Shown here: piece by piece, positions 7,866 to 15,948 of the stretch
Numbering within the stretch: the first letter of the stretch is position 1
Layout: each line of letters begins with the position of its first letter
Assembly (NCBI GenBank): GCA_017303505.1
Contig: JAFLCP010000078.1
Coordinates: 1-35,525 of the forward strand
Source of the DNA: Planctomycetota bacterium
GTDB taxonomy: Bacteria; Planctomycetota; Planctomycetia; Pirellulales; Pirellulaceae
DNA length: 35,525 nucleotides
Direction of reading: 5' to 3'
Translations under genes and position numbers: made by a program
Notes under the pieces: model-generated
The model's input: only the letters and a program-made list of their open reading frames with translations
What the model was told of the DNA's origin: nothing
Database searches by the model: none

Positions 7866-8262
7866 GACGTTTCTTCGCAAGTTATGGTGAGGCTAGACTT
7901 CCACGTACAATTGTACGTGGTGACTACTTTTTTCAGCAACTTCGCGCTCCGTTTGGGCTTGTCCCAGCGGAAGCGAGACTTACTGGCTACCTACGCGGCT
8001 CGCAGGCAAACGGAACCTTGAGCATATCGCCGCTGTCGGAAGCATTGGGAACAAGAGGAATCGCCAATTGCCTTTCGTTTTCTGCTTGACCAACGAGACC
8101 GCAACCTTGTACCGTTAGAAATGTAAAATCGCACGCGGAACGGATAGAAAATGAGGCGAAACCAACTCATAACAATCCAACAGAAACAGACACACCTTAG
8201 CCAATGACATTCAAAGTGAAATTGCAAGTCTCAACCACTTTCACCTATATAGGATCACGACC
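7866..8262. other. Intergenic region carrying composite repeat copy A
   Basis: No gene is supported in this 397-base gap. It contains a perfect 20-bp palindrome (7901-7920), a 52-bp block (7948-7999) shared with 10985-11036, and a TACCGTTAG box (8110-8118). The ribosome binding site AGGA for the next lipoprotein gene is at 8251-8254. Confidence 0.7.
7901..7999. repeat. Composite palindrome-hairpin repeat, copy A
   Basis: The palindrome CCACGTACAATTGTACGTGG (7901-7920) is perfect over 20 bp. About 28 bp later a 52-bp block (7948-7999) matches copy B at 42 of 52 positions without gaps. Inside it CGTTT (7950-7954) can pair with AAGCG (7971-7975) across a 16-base loop, and GGCTACCTA lies at 7985-7993. 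The palindrome could fold behind the membrane-protein gene as a terminator, but the T-run comes seven bases late. Confidence 0.75.
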
Positions 8263-8622
8263 ATGCCATACCGGTTGCGCTACGCACTGTTGATATTGGC
8301 AGGTGCTCTGACGGTGGGATGCTCGCCCTCGGCAAGCTCCCATTCGCCGCACGTGTTTTTAGGCGTTGCTGAAGACGAAACCTCGGGCGAGGGACCTGTT
8401 GGGCTTCTGAATGGAGAAGCGATTCAGGTTCACACGGTATCCAAGGTGAAAGAAGCTGCCTACGAAGAATATTTGCGAGCGAAGAAGGATGCGAAAATCG
8501 TGGCGGAAGAGAATTATAATGGGTTCATTTATTGGGCGACCAAGGAAAGTCGAGATGTTCCGTTCGAAAATGCTACGGCCTGGGTCACCGTGCTGGAACG
8601 TTATCGAACTAAGTCGCGTTAG
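8263..8622 (+). CDS. Small lipoprotein
   Basis: AGGA lies eight bases before the ATG. The 119-residue product opens with a lipoprotein signal, LTVGC, with the lipidated Cys at residue 20. The mature part is hydrophilic, with a lysine/alanine-rich helix (KVKEAAYEEYLRAKKDAKIV) and a tryptophan-containing C-terminus. No family is recognised. It is preceded by composite repeat copy A and stands alone. Confidence 0.78.
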   Translation: MPYRLRYALLILAGALTVGCSPSASSHSPHVFLGVAEDETSGEGPVGLLNGEAIQVHTVSKVKEAAYEEYLRAKKDAKIVAEENYNGFIYWATKESRDVPFENATAWVTVLERYRTKSR

Positions 8623-8753
8623 CAGCTAAGTTCAGTGGCAATCCGAGTCAAAGAGACTAAAATAACCTGCGGTTTGCTTACACTTTGCATGGGACATGAT
8701 GCCAAGACAAACCACTTCAGAAACGAAAGACGCTTAATCTGTGCTGGAAGTAT

Positions 8754-9545
8754 ATGAGTGATATTCAAATCACAAATATCGGAGAGCCTTCACCGCATGT
8801 AGATTATGCTGGTCGGATTGCTCGCTTGCTTGAGATTGCTTTGCAGGATTCTACTTGGGTTTATCAGTGCCATGGCACGATACGCCTCACTCATTTTTTG
8901 AAAACGCCCGAAGACATTATCATCAAGGGTATCTTTTCCGGGCAAGTGAACGGTCGAGAGTTTTCACATCCTTTTGAATGCGTACTTGATATCGATCCCA
9001 AACTTTCGCCCGGGCAGTTTCTCGCTTCACCGATTTTCATTCCACTTTTGGCAATTTTTCGTGCGTTCCATTATGAGCAAGACCCTGACAAACGGGCCAC
9101 TGCCGAACTAACACGCGCAGAATTAGATGTAGCTGCATCACTGCAGGTGACATTGAACAAAATCGTAGGTGCTCCTGTCGAAGGGATTCAAGCGGTTTGG
9201 CGGCAAGCTCTTATTGGAGGTGGGGTTCTTTTCCTTTTGGTTACCATCGCAGTCAACACTTATTGTTACTTTCATCCTAAACCGAATGCGATGAAAGATG
9301 CGAACGAAACTCTGGTGTTACAAATGGTTGGTGCTGCCATTTTCTGTGGCGGCCCGGCGGCGTTGGGAGCGATTTTTCTGCGTTTGATTTTTGTTGGACG
9401 CGATATCGAAGAAACGGTTGCGGGCCAATCACTTCTACGTTTCATAGGAGCGAAAAGCGTCACTGGGCTCAGGGTTATCAGCGTTATCGCGACGATTTTG
9501 GGTTTTGGTGTTGCCGCGAATTTCGCTCGTCTCTTGGCGTTCTAG
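8754..9545 (+). CDS. Hypothetical protein with C-terminal three-TM domain
   Basis: The 263-residue product has a soluble N-terminal half of about 150 residues with no signal peptide and no recognised domain. Three membrane segments follow at about 152-173, 188-213 and 238-262, the last ending at the C-terminus. The middle segment contains a Gly/Pro-rich kink (CGGPAALGAIF). The stop codon is nine bases before the ATG of the next lipoprotein gene, whose ribosome binding site overlaps this stop, so the two are probably an operon. Function is unknown. Confidence 0.78.
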   Translation: MSDIQITNIGEPSPHVDYAGRIARLLEIALQDSTWVYQCHGTIRLTHFLKTPEDIIIKGIFSGQVNGREFSHPFECVLDIDPKLSPGQFLASPIFIPLLAIFRAFHYEQDPDKRATAELTRAELDVAASLQVTLNKIVGAPVEGIQAVWRQALIGGGVLFLLVTIAVNTYCYFHPKPNAMKDANETLVLQMVGAAIFCGGPAALGAIFLRLIFVGRDIEETVAGQSLLRFIGAKSVTGLRVISVIATILGFGVAANFARLLAF

Positions 9546-9554
9546 GTGTGCCTG

Positions 9555-9983
9555 ATGAAAAACCAACTTCATGTACTGTCTTTTATTCTTGTCAGCTTTC
9601 TCACTAGCAGCGGTTGTGGGTCGAAGCCAACCAACTCGACTAAGGATGATGAAATCGCATTAACCAATATTCTTCACGATCTGCAAATTACCGAGGGCAA
9701 AACACGCCTCTTGTTTCGAAACAGTTCCAGTACCCAACCATCCCATCTCGGGCCGCGAGAAGAAGCCATCTTACTCACGTCGAGCGGATCCAACTACACG
9801 CTTCGATACGCCATTCGATATCCACAGACTGAGACGCGTTGGAGCCTATGGGTCAATCATGAAATCGGCGAAGATGGCACAGGCTTAGAATCGCCTGCGA
9901 TTCGAGAATACAGCCAAGAACCAACACCCGAAATTGTGTCCGCATTTCGCTCAGAGATCCACGACCATTGGAGTAATCGCTGA
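9555..9983 (+). CDS. Small lipoprotein
   Basis: The frame is open from a GTG at 9546, but the ATG at 9555 has AGGTG just before it. The product (142 residues) begins with a lipoprotein signal ending LTSSGC, then a polar linker. The mature domain has alternating strands (EEAILLTSSGSNYTLRYAIRY and RWSLWVNHEIGED), suggesting a small beta-rich fold. No family is recognised. Coupling to the preceding three-TM gene suggests the two act together at the membrane. Confidence 0.75.
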   Translation: MKNQLHVLSFILVSFLTSSGCGSKPTNSTKDDEIALTNILHDLQITEGKTRLLFRNSSSTQPSHLGPREEAILLTSSGSNYTLRYAIRYPQTETRWSLWVNHEIGEDGTGLESPAIREYSQEPTPEIVSAFRSEIHDHWSNR

Positions 9984-10081
9984 ATGGCCGCGATGCAGAC
10001 ATTGCGCGATAACCTCGAGATGTGGTGATCGCAACATTTGAATTGTGGTACATCCAATTTACTAATGGAACTCTGACCGTC

Positions 10082-10675
10082 ATGAAAAAGCAAATCCTAT
10101 TCTCACTGTGCGGCCTGGCTCTGATAGCGATTGGAGTTTCCATAGGTGTTGTTTTGCAGCGCGAATATCAACTGGCCGCAATTCGAGCGGGAGAGAATGT
10201 CGGCCGCAGCCTGGCAGGCCTGGATGATCCCATTCCTCCAGCACCTGCTTGGGAACAATGGCGTTACCCCCGAGCCAAATCGAAAGGGGAAATCGATGGA
10301 TCCAGCACTAGAGTCAAAGGGGAATTAATACATCCTGCGGGAAATTACGCCGTCTTAGTTACAGCAGATGATTTTGAAACCGTTGCTCGCTTCTATGCCG
10401 AGAAATGCAATTTTGAAGAGGTCGACCAAACTGCCAAAAGCAAGTCTGCAATTGCCAAACATGGAAATATGCAGGGTGAAGCAAATTACCTTCTTGACGA
10501 TTTCGAAGACACCAGTGAAATTCCGCCAACTCGAACTGTGCGGATCAAATGCTTGTTTCGGCGATGCCCAGCATACGACATAACCGTTTTCATATCGCGT
10601 GCCGAAAATGAGAAGCAGACTCATCTTTTGTTGCTGTACGATCCGAATGTGGAGACAGAAGCATCGCTACGGTGA
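10082..10675 (+). CDS. Hypothetical membrane-anchored protein
   Basis: The ATG at 10082 is chosen over the frame's earlier start at 10022 because MKKQ followed by a single hydrophobic segment (ILFSLCGLALIAIGVSIGVVL) is a typical N-terminal anchor. The 197-residue product then has an extracytoplasmic domain with HPAGNYAVLVTADDFETVARFY, a pattern seen in planctomycete proteins that evaluate a residue or score, and a Cys pair (CLFRRC). No enzyme motif is visible. It is a single-gene unit 98 bases after the preceding lipoprotein gene. Confidence 0.72.
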   Translation: MKKQILFSLCGLALIAIGVSIGVVLQREYQLAAIRAGENVGRSLAGLDDPIPPAPAWEQWRYPRAKSKGEIDGSSTRVKGELIHPAGNYAVLVTADDFETVARFYAEKCNFEEVDQTAKSKSAIAKHGNMQGEANYLLDDFEDTSEIPPTRTVRIKCLFRRCPAYDITVFISRAENEKQTHLLLLYDPNVETEASLR

Positions 10676-10832
10676 ACTGAGCTTGAAGAGCTGAAACGAA
10701 AGGTTCCGTAGCGACAACCGCTGTCTGCCAACCACAAAAATTGAAATCTAAAAATGCTGCTAGAACTGCATTACAAGGCGTCTCACAGCAAGGCTCTCGC
10801 CTACGAAGTCCCTTTACACGGACGTCCAACGC

Positions 10833-11141
10833 GATTGAAACCGTGTACCGTTAGAAACGTAAAACCGTGGCTAACGCCAGCGGCTAATGGGCCAGCGGCG
10901 CAATGAAATCATGTACCAGCGAAAAATCTGTTAGCACCACACGTACAATTGTACGCGTACACTGCCGTTTGCAATAACCCGCTCTCCGCTTGAGCTTATC
11001 CCAGCCGAAGCGGGCTTTATCGGCTACCTAAGCGGCGGGAGCCTCGGTGCAGTGCGTTCCCAAGGAGGTGCTGCGAAGATTGGAACCGCGTACCGTTAGA
11101 GACGTAAAACCGTGGCTAACGCCATCGGCTAATGGGCCAGC
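10833..11141. repeat. Two 64-bp direct repeats (TACCGTTAG...GGCTAACGCC)
   Basis: Positions 10833-10896 and 11078-11141 match at 60 of 64 bases. Each contains TACCGTTAG, then GTAAAACCGTGGCTAACGCC, then CGGCTAATGGGCCAGC. CGTTAG and CTAACG within each copy are complementary, and GGC-TAAC-GCC can form a small hairpin. A partial copy of the first part (TACCGTTAGAAATGTAAAA) occurs at 8110-8128. The second copy runs into CTTTTTC, so it might act as a terminator. Confidence 0.88.
10942..11036. repeat. Composite palindrome-hairpin repeat, copy B
   Basis: The palindrome CGTACAATTGTACG (10942-10955) precedes a 52-bp block (10985-11036) shared with copy A at 7948-7999. CCGCTT (10986-10991) pairs with AAGCGG (11008-11013) across 16 bases, and GGCTACCTA lies at 11022-11030. 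Distance from palindrome centre to GGCTACCTA is 73-74 bases in this copy and 74-75 in copy A, although sequence between them has diverged. Confidence 0.75.
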
Positions 11142-11200
11142 TTTTTCAATCTCATTCTTCGCTATAATCTCCCCAACTCTTCTATCATTTGGAGTCACGT

Positions 11201-11779
11201 ATGAGCTCGTCCATAAATGTGTACGCTGTGCAGGTCGATTCTTTCGTAAAGACTTTTGGATCTAGGAACCAGAATATTATTCGCTCCGTTGCGCAAGAGA
11301 GCGAAGGATTTTTTGCCGATATCGATGCCGCCGATGATACAGACGGGATCAGCTGTATCGATTGCGTGACAGAGCTGATTTATGGCAGGATTTCGAACAG
11401 CTCGCCAACGTATAAATATGGTTGCGCGTTCGAAGCCATTTGTGAGCATCTCGGCGAAGCATTACCAAATATTTGCCCCATTGAGAACGCACCTACTTGG
11501 CTAAAGAAAATCGATTTGGCTCTTGAAAGCAAACGCCTCACTCTTCGACTTGCGGCCCTTGTCGCCAGCGGTAGCCCCATCAGGATCCCTCAGTCCAATG
11601 ACTATCCCTTTATTGGAAAATGGTCCATGGAAGAAATCTTTCGAAGCAGGCCACTGTTTGAAACCACCGACTTAACCACTTCCGATCCAGAGATAACACG
11701 AGTCTTGCAACAAATTCGAAATTGGCTTTCCTTGGTTCAATCCAAGCCGGGGCGAGGACTCATCGGTTTTTTGGTCTAG
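11201..11779 (+). CDS. DUF7691-like protein
   Basis: The ATG at 11201 is preferred over a TTG at 11189. The 192-residue cytoplasmic protein begins MSSSINVYAVQVDSF, has a central YKYGCAFEAICEHLGEAL block and a later SPIRIPQSNDYPFIGKWSMEEI block. This pattern fits, from memory, the DUF7691 family, typically single-gene units in actinobacteria and planctomycetes, with SMI1/KNR4-like context in places. No catalytic residues are evident. It lies immediately downstream of the second 64-bp repeat. Confidence 0.7.
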   Translation: MSSSINVYAVQVDSFVKTFGSRNQNIIRSVAQESEGFFADIDAADDTDGISCIDCVTELIYGRISNSSPTYKYGCAFEAICEHLGEALPNICPIENAPTWLKKIDLALESKRLTLRLAALVASGSPIRIPQSNDYPFIGKWSMEEIFRSRPLFETTDLTTSDPEITRVLQQIRNWLSLVQSKPGRGLIGFLV

Positions 11780-12111
11780 CTCCAATTGAGGAATTCAACC
11801 GCGGAATAGGCCCCTTTTTCGGTTACACGCTCTGAACAAACACCGCGAATCCATCAGCTGAGCGGTCGTCAATGTTTTTTCCATATCGCGAATCGACATC
11901 TCGGTGTGGAACCTGAAATCTCACTTTGGTACAATAAAGATCCTGATCCATAAGCAATTCTCTTCTATAGCTATCCTAACAATTTCTCGGACCGCACGAA
12001 ACTGCGCGATGCTTTAGTACGTAGAAACCATGAACGCTGTTTTGGATTGGTGTATTTCCACGCTAGCAAGCCACGAATTTCGCCATCATGTAACCGTCCT
12101 AGGAATTTCCA
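11780..12111. other. Intergenic region, no feature supported
   Basis: I see no convincing gene, repeat or terminator in these 332 bases. A short open frame from 12030 overlaps the next gene and is rejected. AGGA at 12101-12104 is the probable ribosome binding site for the four-TM gene. Confidence 0.5.
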
Positions 12112-12573
12112 ATGTCGCTGAACTCGAAACAAGCCATAACTGGACCAGGTCGATTTCAGTGGAATAGTGGCGCATGGTTCGGATCTTCCCTTGGCTGCTC
12201 CTCTTGGATGGTTCCAACCGCGATTCTTCTGCTCTACTTTGAGCAGCCTATATTGGCTCTGATGCCTTTGTGTGGTTTCGCCTCGATTCTGGTCCTTGTG
12301 TGCTTCCTATGGTCCAAACGTGATCGTATTTTGCCTTTCTCGGCACATATGACGCAGCTTGCATTTGTGGCATGCGTTTTCCCCATCGTCTGGTTCAGCA
12401 TCCAATCACACATCTCCACTGAAGCTCGGGAATTTGCCCGACTTCCTCAAACCACTTGGCTCAATGCTCTATACATCATCACCATAGTTCCAATTTTCAT
12501 GATCGCTTTTTCTCTGTTGGAAAAACGCGGCTTGAAGCAACGAGAAGTGATCCAAGCTCCGCTGTCAAAATAG
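12112..12573 (+). CDS. Four-TM hypothetical protein
   Basis: AGGA lies eight bases before the ATG. The 153-residue product has an N-terminal GRFQWNSGAWFGSSLGCSSWM segment, a motif-like stretch that I have seen in a family of small bacterial membrane proteins, then four hydrophobic segments at about 30-46, 47-68, 78-98 and 116-137. A basic C-terminal tail should be cytoplasmic. No enzymatic or transport motif is visible. Confidence 0.76.
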   Translation: MSLNSKQAITGPGRFQWNSGAWFGSSLGCSSWMVPTAILLLYFEQPILALMPLCGFASILVLVCFLWSKRDRILPFSAHMTQLAFVACVFPIVWFSIQSHISTEAREFARLPQTTWLNALYIITIVPIFMIAFSLLEKRGLKQREVIQAPLSK

Positions 12574-12664
12574 ATAATCCAAGGCAAGCCACTTCGTTCA
12601 ACATCTTAGTGTGATGTAATCGTTTTCTGAAAATGTACGGCGGCTTTGTTAAGCACAGTGTTGA

Positions 12665-13111
12665 ATGTCAATTCACGCGCATAGGAGTTTTACCCTGAGC
12701 AAACCATTGAATGCAGGCGGTGTGCTGTTTGTGCAAAATGTGAAGCACTTGCGCGATTTTTATCGTTCCGTATTTTCCATGAATGTCGAAGCCGATGAAA
12801 ACCGCTACGTCATACTGACTATTCCCGGATTTGAACTTGTGATTCATGGAATCCAGAACGAAACGCCACCGGCAGATTCGCAAATTGAGCCGCTTGTTGT
12901 TCGTGAAGAGAGTTCGTTCAAACTTTGCTTGCCCGTTATTCGTCTCGAAGAGGCAAGAGTAATGGCAAAGGCACTGGGTGGATTTATCAAAGACCAAGAA
13001 CATGAATGGAACTTTAATGGCATCGTTGCGTGTGATGGCCATGATCCCGAAGGTAATGTGATCCAGGCTCGTCAATTCGAACTGCACTCACAACACGTAC
13101 TCTCTTCCTAG
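12665..13111 (+). CDS. VOC (glyoxalase/bleomycin-resistance-like) protein
   Basis: The 148-residue protein carries a vicinal oxygen chelate fold: GGVLFVQNVKHLRDFYRSVF (residues 18-37) is the classic first strand-helix, and CDGHDPEGNVIQARQ near residues 119-133 is the closing DPdGN strand. Members bind a metal and act as lyases, dioxygenases or sequester antibiotics. The usual metal ligands (His/Glu at strand ends) are not clear in this copy, so activity is uncertain. It is cytoplasmic and a single-gene unit; the esterase gene begins ten bases after its stop. Confidence 0.85.
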   Translation: MSIHAHRSFTLSKPLNAGGVLFVQNVKHLRDFYRSVFSMNVEADENRYVILTIPGFELVIHGIQNETPPADSQIEPLVVREESSFKLCLPVIRLEEARVMAKALGGFIKDQEHEWNFNGIVACDGHDPEGNVIQARQFELHSQHVLSS

Positions 13112-13121
13112 AGCCCAGTCC

Positions 13122-13898
13122 GTGAAACGAATTTTATTCTTACTGCTAGCGGTGTGTTGCATTGTCGGGGCATTGGCCAGCGCGTTGCGTCAACGGCCGC
13201 TCAACGCCATCATCTGTTATCACGAACTTGCAGTCCAGGACGAAGTCCGCCGTTTTCGAATCGTAGTCCCCAAACGCCTTGCCAAACAGACTCCTGTGCT
13301 GCTGGCTTTTCATGGCATTGGCGACTCTCCTGAATCGATGGCAGAATACACGAAGCTCGATGAACTAGCAGTCCAAGAGGGCTTTATCCTTGTCTATCCT
13401 GAGGGGCGACTCTCAACCTGGTCGACTTTCAATCTCAATCCCTTACAACTAGAGGATAACGCCGACCTGCAATTCTTTGACGCAATTTTGGCTTATCTTT
13501 TTGAACACCACCCTGTCGATCCGACACATGTCTATGTTGCCGGAATGTCCAATGGAGCCTCCTTTGCTCAATTGCTGGGAACTATTCGAGCAGATGAAAT
13601 TGCGGCCATCGTCGCCCACTCCGGCGCTCGCCCTCGTGAGTTAGCTGAAATGAAGTATAACGTCCCCACTTTGCTTATTGTGGGGAGCAACGACTTGGCG
13701 GCTCTTGATATGCAGCACGACGCCGAGATGTACCAACAATACGAAACCAATCCGAGAGGCAGTAACTCGATCCAACTCTTGCAGGTCGCGGGTCTGGGGC
13801 ACGAATGGGCGTTAAAACACAACCGTGATATGTGGACGTTCTTAATTCGCTACAGGAACGACGACGCCGATTTCAATGAGCTCATGGATCCGGATTGA
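13122..13898 (+). CDS. Alpha/beta-hydrolase, PHB-depolymerase/feruloyl-esterase-like
   Basis: A GTG start gives a 258-residue product with an N-terminal signal or anchor (MKRILFLLLAVCCIVGALAS). It has the LpqC/polyhydroxybutyrate-depolymerase-type layout: oxyanion HG at 64-65 (LLAFHGIGDSPESM), LVYPEG at 90-95, nucleophile elbow GMSNG with Ser143, a likely acid at Asp191 (LIVGSNDLAALD), and catalytic His227 in GLGHEW. It should hydrolyse an ester outside the cytoplasm or in the periplasm; the substrate is not identifiable. It begins ten bases after the VOC gene, and the two may form a unit. Confidence 0.87.
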   Translation: MKRILFLLLAVCCIVGALASALRQRPLNAIICYHELAVQDEVRRFRIVVPKRLAKQTPVLLAFHGIGDSPESMAEYTKLDELAVQEGFILVYPEGRLSTWSTFNLNPLQLEDNADLQFFDAILAYLFEHHPVDPTHVYVAGMSNGASFAQLLGTIRADEIAAIVAHSGARPRELAEMKYNVPTLLIVGSNDLAALDMQHDAEMYQQYETNPRGSNSIQLLQVAGLGHEWALKHNRDMWTFLIRYRNDDADFNELMDPD

Positions 13899-13947
13899 AT
13901 CCAGTACATTACCATTTCGACAAGCGTATTAACGTGGCCAAGACCCC

Positions 13948-14370
13948 ATGAAATTCCAAGTGATTTTTCAGTTCCCCGAATCGTTCTTTCCAACTCACGA
14001 AGACTTGCTGGTTTTCGAACAAAAGCTGATCGATTCGTTACCTAACACTTGCGAGGTGGACGGATACGACACTGGATCTGGCACAACCAATTTTTTTGTC
14101 TATACCAATTCGCCTTTAGCGGCTTTTAACCAGTTCCGAAAATATCTTGGAACGAATAAGGTGGAGAAGAGCCTGAGGGTTTCCTATCGCGATGTGGATG
14201 GGGAATCTTATACGAATCTCTGGCCATTCCGCGATAATCGCCCGTTTGATTTGCATTACCCTGAAGGCGTCGATCCTTTTTCGGCTAAGTCAAAACGGAC
14301 CATTCCCAAGCGAAGCCCACCAGGTGCCTCAAAGTTCGAAACACCCGCTCGTGAAGACTGGCCCTCTTAA
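13948..14370 (+). CDS. Immunity-sized hypothetical protein
   Basis: The 140-residue cytoplasmic protein begins MKFQVIFQFPESFF, with a short strand-helix pattern (LVFEQKLIDSL), then EVDGYDTGSGTTNFFVYTNSP and a later VSYRDVDGESYTNLWP block. This arrangement recurs in small proteins of unknown function in many bacteria and looks like a ferredoxin-like alpha+beta fold. The C-terminal 35 residues are basic and proline-rich, probably disordered. It is the last gene of the plus-strand island and converges on the next minus-strand gene with 71 bases between stops. Confidence 0.73.
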   Translation: MKFQVIFQFPESFFPTHEDLLVFEQKLIDSLPNTCEVDGYDTGSGTTNFFVYTNSPLAAFNQFRKYLGTNKVEKSLRVSYRDVDGESYTNLWPFRDNRPFDLHYPEGVDPFSAKSKRTIPKRSPPGASKFETPAREDWPS

Positions 14371-14441
14371 CACCCATTCGACTCTAGGGGCTCTCAGTGA
14401 CGCCTATGCTTCGATCGAAACAACGAGGATTTGCCAGACAC

Positions 14442-15122
14442 TTATTCCGTCAAAAGATGGATGTAACTGAAGTTGCCACTCTCGTTAGCGGTTAATGCGC
14501 CATAAAGTTGAACCGTTGCAAACAACGAGGATTTGCCCCCAATTAGTTCGATCTCATAGACAATATTCTCGATTTGCTCAGAAGATGCGGGATCAATATA
14601 TTTCGCTGATAGAACTGCAGGTGGGTTATGCGGATGCGTCTGTGGTGGTTTGGGACTGAGAACTACCACATCCGTTCGATTGTTTACTCCGTTTTTGTCG
14701 AGTTTGAAGTTGATCAAGAACATGGCCCCTGGACCAATATCGTCACAAATCAAAACCCTTTCATTCGTCGTGAACTTACCCATCCGAACACGAAAATGAT
14801 AGGCAAGCTGGCGCAGGAGAACGTCTACATTTTCAACTGGGGGGCGCGGCAAAATATCTGGTCCGCTGTGTGGAATGGGAGTTACCTGACGCGCAATTTT
14901 CTCGACCTTTTCAACCGCTTGAAGAATGGCCTGGTATCGCTCTTGGGCAGCGTCATCGATAAGCTCTTGGCGTCGTGTTAGCTCACCCTCAACCGCGCGT
15001 TGAACCTCCGCCTCAATAATCTGCTGCGTACGACTCCTGTCGAACCATATCAGCATCACGCATGCGAGTATGATGAAAATTCCGAAGATCGCGGAAAAAC
15101 CATACTTAGATCGAAACGTCAT
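14442..15122 (-). CDS. Membrane-anchored coiled-coil hypothetical protein
   Basis: The 226-residue product has one N-terminal membrane segment (GFSAIFGIFIILACVMLIWF, about 8-27), followed by a helix-rich, charged coiled-coil region to about residue 85 (IIEAEVQRAVEGELTRRQEL onward). A C-terminal soluble domain follows with alternating strands (TDVVVLSPKPP and NIVYEIELIGGKSSLFATVQ). No family is recognised. It lies downstream of the XRE gene on the same strand with a 101-base gap, so co-transcription is possible but not certain. Confidence 0.75.
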   Translation of the reverse strand: MTFRSKYGFSAIFGIFIILACVMLIWFDRSRTQQIIEAEVQRAVEGELTRRQELIDDAAQERYQAILQAVEKVEKIARQVTPIPHSGPDILPRPPVENVDVLLRQLAYHFRVRMGKFTTNERVLICDDIGPGAMFLINFKLDKNGVNNRTDVVVLSPKPPQTHPHNPPAVLSAKYIDPASSEQIENIVYEIELIGGKSSLFATVQLYGALTANESGNFSYIHLLTE

Positions 15123-15223
15123 GTGAGTTCATCTCTAGCGATTCAAAGGTACGTCGTTGACGTTTATCTTTTGGGCTACCCAATTCTCTGCAACTTCAGC
15201 TACTTAGGATACCAGAGACAACA

Positions 15224-15835
15224 TTATTGCTCTATTGCGTCGACGTTCAGAATCTGAATCACTTCACTGCAAAGCTGATCTTCAATTCGACCAACCATGC
15301 TACAACGAACCTGCAGCTTGGCAGGTAAATCAGATGCAAATGCCATGACGATAAAGAACGAGTCCGTCAGAATGGCTGAATCCTGTCGGTTTGTTACCCA
15401 TGTACTAGGTCGGTTCCAAACGGAACTGGACTGAAAGGAGGCGAAGATTTCGACGAGAGTTTCGCGGGTACCCAATACATGGTTCAAGTCTGTGCGCGGA
15501 AATCCAATAATCCGCCAAGTGCAGTTCGTTGAGAGCAGTTGTTGAAGTGGAGCAATTCGTCCGTTGAGCCAGGCGTCGCGAAAAGCAAGTTCAAAGCGAG
15601 CTAAACTGAATGGACTGGAAGGACAGAAGTGGGGTTTTACGAGTAGTTCTAAAGTCACTTCTAACGCACCAGCAATGTAGGAAGCGGTGCTGCCTTCGAT
15701 AACCCGCCCGCATTCAGCGTTTCGAATGGTTCGTTCACCGACGCCAGCACGTTCCGCTAAGTCCAATTGACTCCAACCCCTTCCTATGCGGAGTGAGCGA
15801 ATGAGCTCTCCGCGAAGCTGTACACCTCGAATCAT
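15224..15835 (-). CDS. XRE-type regulator with C-terminal SnoaL/NTF2-like domain
   Basis: The 203-residue protein has a Cro/C1-type helix-turn-helix at residues 7-65 (LRIGRGWSQLDLAERAGVGE then RTIRNAECGR), in which the recognition helix is clear. Residues 78-195 have the helix-then-sheet pattern of a SnoaL/NTF2-like cone, often a small-ligand pocket (SLARFELAFRDAWLNGRIAP). It is probably a ligand-responsive transcription factor. It is transcribed divergently from the ECF sigma factor gene with only 113 bases between the preferred starts, so autoregulation or control of the sigma-kinase pair is a reasonable inference. Confidence 0.85.
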   Translation of the reverse strand: MIRGVQLRGELIRSLRIGRGWSQLDLAERAGVGERTIRNAECGRVIEGSTASYIAGALEVTLELLVKPHFCPSSPFSLARFELAFRDAWLNGRIAPLQQLLSTNCTWRIIGFPRTDLNHVLGTRETLVEIFASFQSSSVWNRPSTWVTNRQDSAILTDSFFIVMAFASDLPAKLQVRCSMVGRIEDQLCSEVIQILNVDAIEQ

Positions 15836-15948
15836 TTCTTTACTTGGTCTCGTGCCGATTTTTGTTTACACTCGCTCTAGTGCTATTTCGTAGAAGCCAA
15901 AATTCGGTCACGCGAATTTTTGATGTTTATCCCAAAAAAACGAGCATC
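15836..15948. promoter_or_regulatory. Divergent promoter region, XRE gene versus ECF sigma gene
   Basis: These 113 bases separate two divergent starts and must contain at least one promoter. The sequence is AT-rich around 15858-15870 and 15915-15942. I see no strong palindrome that would mark an XRE operator, so a binding site is not assigned. Confidence 0.5.

Larger units (their letters stand above)
10676..11200. other. Intergenic region carrying composite repeat copy B and two 64-bp repeats
   Basis: This 525-base gap has no supported gene. In order it holds a 64-bp repeat (10833-10896), a GTACAATTGTAC palindrome (10942-10955 with flanks), the 52-bp block (10985-11036), and a second copy of the 64-bp repeat (11078-11141) followed directly by a short T-run (11142-11146). 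Confidence 0.75.

Noticed and set aside
7901-7933. Intrinsic terminator made of the 20-bp palindrome
   Set aside because: The stem is plausible, but the T-run starts seven bases after it, and the same palindrome recurs in another gap without a T-run, so a repeat-element role fits better.
7866-11200. Integron attC sites in the gap repeats
   Set aside because: The CGTTAG and CTAACG boxes resemble core sites, but they face inward about 20 bp apart, and the GTTRRRY/RYYYAAC consensus is broken at the last and second bases respectively. No integrase gene is present.
12030-12164. Short open frame of 44 codons before the four-TM gene
   Set aside because: It overlaps the start of a gene with a better ribosome binding site and has no recognisable composition.
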